Shown here in pieces: positions 16,390 through 17,476 of a DNA stretch of 17,476 nt. Where the stretch lies: assembly GCA_033720695.1 (NCBI GenBank), contig JAWWCA010000053.1, positions 1 through 17,476 on the forward strand, given 5' to 3'. Positions within the stretch are counted from its first letter, which is position 1; every line of letters begins with the position of its first letter. Both the position numbers and the translations under genes were made by a program. Source of the stretch: DATGQT01 sp033720695 (lineage in GTDB: Bacteria > Bacteroidota > Rhodothermia > Rhodothermales > Rubricoccaceae). Below the pieces are notes generated by a model. The model was not told the DNA's origin and made no database searches. It saw nothing but the letters and a program-made list of their open reading frames with translations.

Positions 16390-17476
16390 CTCGCCTCGTC
16401 GCCCCGCTGCTCGCCGCGTCCCTTCTCCTCCTCGCACCCGTCGTGCAGGCGCAGGCGCCGGACTCCCTCGCCCACCAGGGCCTCCTCACCGACCCCGCCG
16501 GCGCCCCCGTCCCCGACGGCGACTACGCCATCACCTTCGCCCTCTACACCGCCCCCACCGGCGGCAGCCCGCTCTGGACCGAGGCCCGCTCGGTCACGAC
16601 CGAGGGCGGCCTCTACGCCGTCACCCTCGGCGCCGTCACCCCGCTCGCCGACGTCGCCTTCGACCGCCCCCTCTGGCTCGGCGTCCGGGTCGAGGCCGAC
16701 CCCGAGATGAGCCCCCGCACGCCGCTCGTCGCCGCCCCCTACGCCCTCGGCCTCCGCGCCCTCCGCGTCGCGCCCGAGACCGCCGGCGACGGCCCGAACA
16801 TGATCGGGGGCTGGAGCGGCAACACGGTCTCGCCCACCCGCGTCGGCGCCACGATCGCCGGCGGGGGCGACCCCCTCGCGCTCGGCGTGGCGCGCCCGAA
16901 CGCGGTCACCGACGACTACGGCAGCGTCGGCGGCGGGTTCGGGAACACCGCTGGGCCGCGTGCGACCGTCGGCGGAGGCGCGCGGAACACGGCGAGCGGG
17001 GACGGGGCCGTCATCGGCGGGGGCGCCGACAACGCCGTGACGGCGACCGACGCCACCGTGGGGGGCGGCTCGGCGAACGCGGCGAGCGGGCTCCGCTCGG
17101 TCGTGGCCGGGGGCCGGGAGAACGAGGCGCGCGACTTCGCGGCGTCCGTGGGCGGCGGCTTCGACAACACGGCGAGTGGGAGCCACGCGACGGTGGCGGG
17201 CGGCGACCGGAGCCGCGCGAGCGGGGCGGCGGCCACGGTGCCGGGGGGGCAGCAGAACGAGGCGCGGGGGAGCCACAGCCTCGCGGCGGGGTACCGGGCC
17301 CGGGCGGCGCACGAGGGGGCGTTCGTGTGGAGCGACCGCTCGGTCGTGGGGGGCGCCGACTCCCTGGTCTCGACCGCCGCGAACCAGTTCCTGATCCGGG
17401 CCGCGGGCGGCGTCGGGATCGGGACGGCCGCGCCGACGTCGCCTTTGACGGTGGCGGGCGTGGTGGAGTCGACGGC
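16386..17476 (+). CDS. YadA-head-repeat surface protein (3' truncated by window)
   Basis: The frame is open from the ATG at 16386 to the window end (363 codons, no stop). The start has a clean signal peptide (MTRLVAPLLAASLLLLAPVV, cut near VQAQ) and overlaps the preceding stop as ATGA. About residues 25-125 form a beta domain (LAHQGLLTDPAGAPVPDGDY ... TPLVAAPYALGLRA) often found at the N terminus of such Bacteroidota proteins. From about 140 to 310 there are roughly ten 14-15-residue repeats of the type ATVGGGxxNxASGxx, the pattern of trimeric-autotransporter (YadA-like) head domains. The segment NQFLIRAAGGVGIGTAAP follows, which in related proteins precedes a tail-fibre or S74 chaperone-like C terminus; that part is outside the window. 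A trimeric adhesin is likely. Codon use turns from C-ending to G-ending within the repeats. Confidence 0.85.
   Translation, partial: MTRLVAPLLAASLLLLAPVVQAQAPDSLAHQGLLTDPAGAPVPDGDYAITFALYTAPTGGSPLWTEARSVTTEGGLYAVTLGAVTPLADVAFDRPLWLGVRVEADPEMSPRTPLVAAPYALGLRALRVAPETAGDGPNMIGGWSGNTVSPTRVGATIAGGGDPLALGVARPNAVTDDYGSVGGGFGNTAGPRATVGGGARNTASGDGAVIGGGADNAVTATDATVGGGSANAASGLRSVVAGGRENEARDFAASVGGGFDNTASGSHATVAGGDRSRASGAAATVPGGQQNEARGSHSLAAGYRARAAHEGAFVWSDRSVVGGADSLVSTAANQFLIRAAGGVGIGTAAPTSPLTVAGVVEST

Noticed and set aside
16368..17312. 314-codon minus-strand frame
   Set aside because: Antisense to the YadA-head gene, which is open to the window end with a signal peptide and clear repeats.
1..17476. 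CRISPR, tRNA/rRNA, transposase or phage features
   Set aside because: None seen: the regular repeats found are all coding (beta-helix, TPR, FG-GAP, HAF, YadA-head), and no RNA gene fits the short gaps.

Overview
This 17.5 kb window is very GC-rich and about 97% coding. It carries nine protein genes, two of them cut by the window edges. Four gene products end in a Por/type IX secretion (T9SS) type A sorting domain (motif PNP, then YDALGREVAVLVDG, ending in TLLR). That domain, the high GC, the near absence of Shine-Dalgarno sites, and the pairing of an ECF sigma factor with a TPR-kinase point to a Bacteroidota/Rhodothermota bacterium, probably a marine Rhodothermales/Rubricoccaceae relative. 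The taxonomic call is an inference. I see no tRNA, rRNA, CRISPR array, insertion sequence or phage gene.

Layout. (1) Positions 1-8721, plus strand: three closely spaced genes for large T9SS-exported surface proteins. They are a 5'-truncated hemagglutinin/autotransporter-like beta protein (to 1600), a CSLREA/parallel beta-helix protein (1668-4964), and a seven-repeat HAF protein with an embedded candidate Cys-His-Asp hydrolase domain (5014-8721). (2) Positions 12010-8738, minus strand: a regulatory pair, an ECF sigma factor followed by a membrane Ser/Thr kinase with nine TPR repeats. (3) Positions 12170-14485, plus strand: a seven-bladed FG-GAP (integrin-like) propeller with a T9SS tail, divergent from the sigma gene. 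(4) Positions 16024-14540, minus strand: a membrane-bound CadC/ToxR-like winged-helix regulator with TPRs. It converges on the FG-GAP gene, and a perfect 13-bp hairpin lies between them. (5) Position 16129 to the end, plus strand: a small Cys-x2-Cys/helix-turn-helix protein coupled by an ATGA overlap to a YadA-head-like surface protein that runs off the window.

How it may work together. Two membrane-linked regulatory systems are interleaved with surface-protein genes. The sigma factor has Asn-Thr-Thr-Ala where ordinary ECF sigmas have acidic residues in region 2.2, and it sits directly upstream of a kinase with a complete catalytic core. This fits the ECF43-type phospho-switch, in which the kinase activates the sigma by threonine phosphorylation. 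A reasonable but untested hypothesis is that sigma/kinase and the winged-helix regulator control the neighbouring T9SS and adhesin genes. Three of the four T9SS proteins share the same penultimate Ig-like stalk and all four share the tail, on unrelated passengers. Together with abrupt codon-usage switches inside genes, this suggests modular shuffling.
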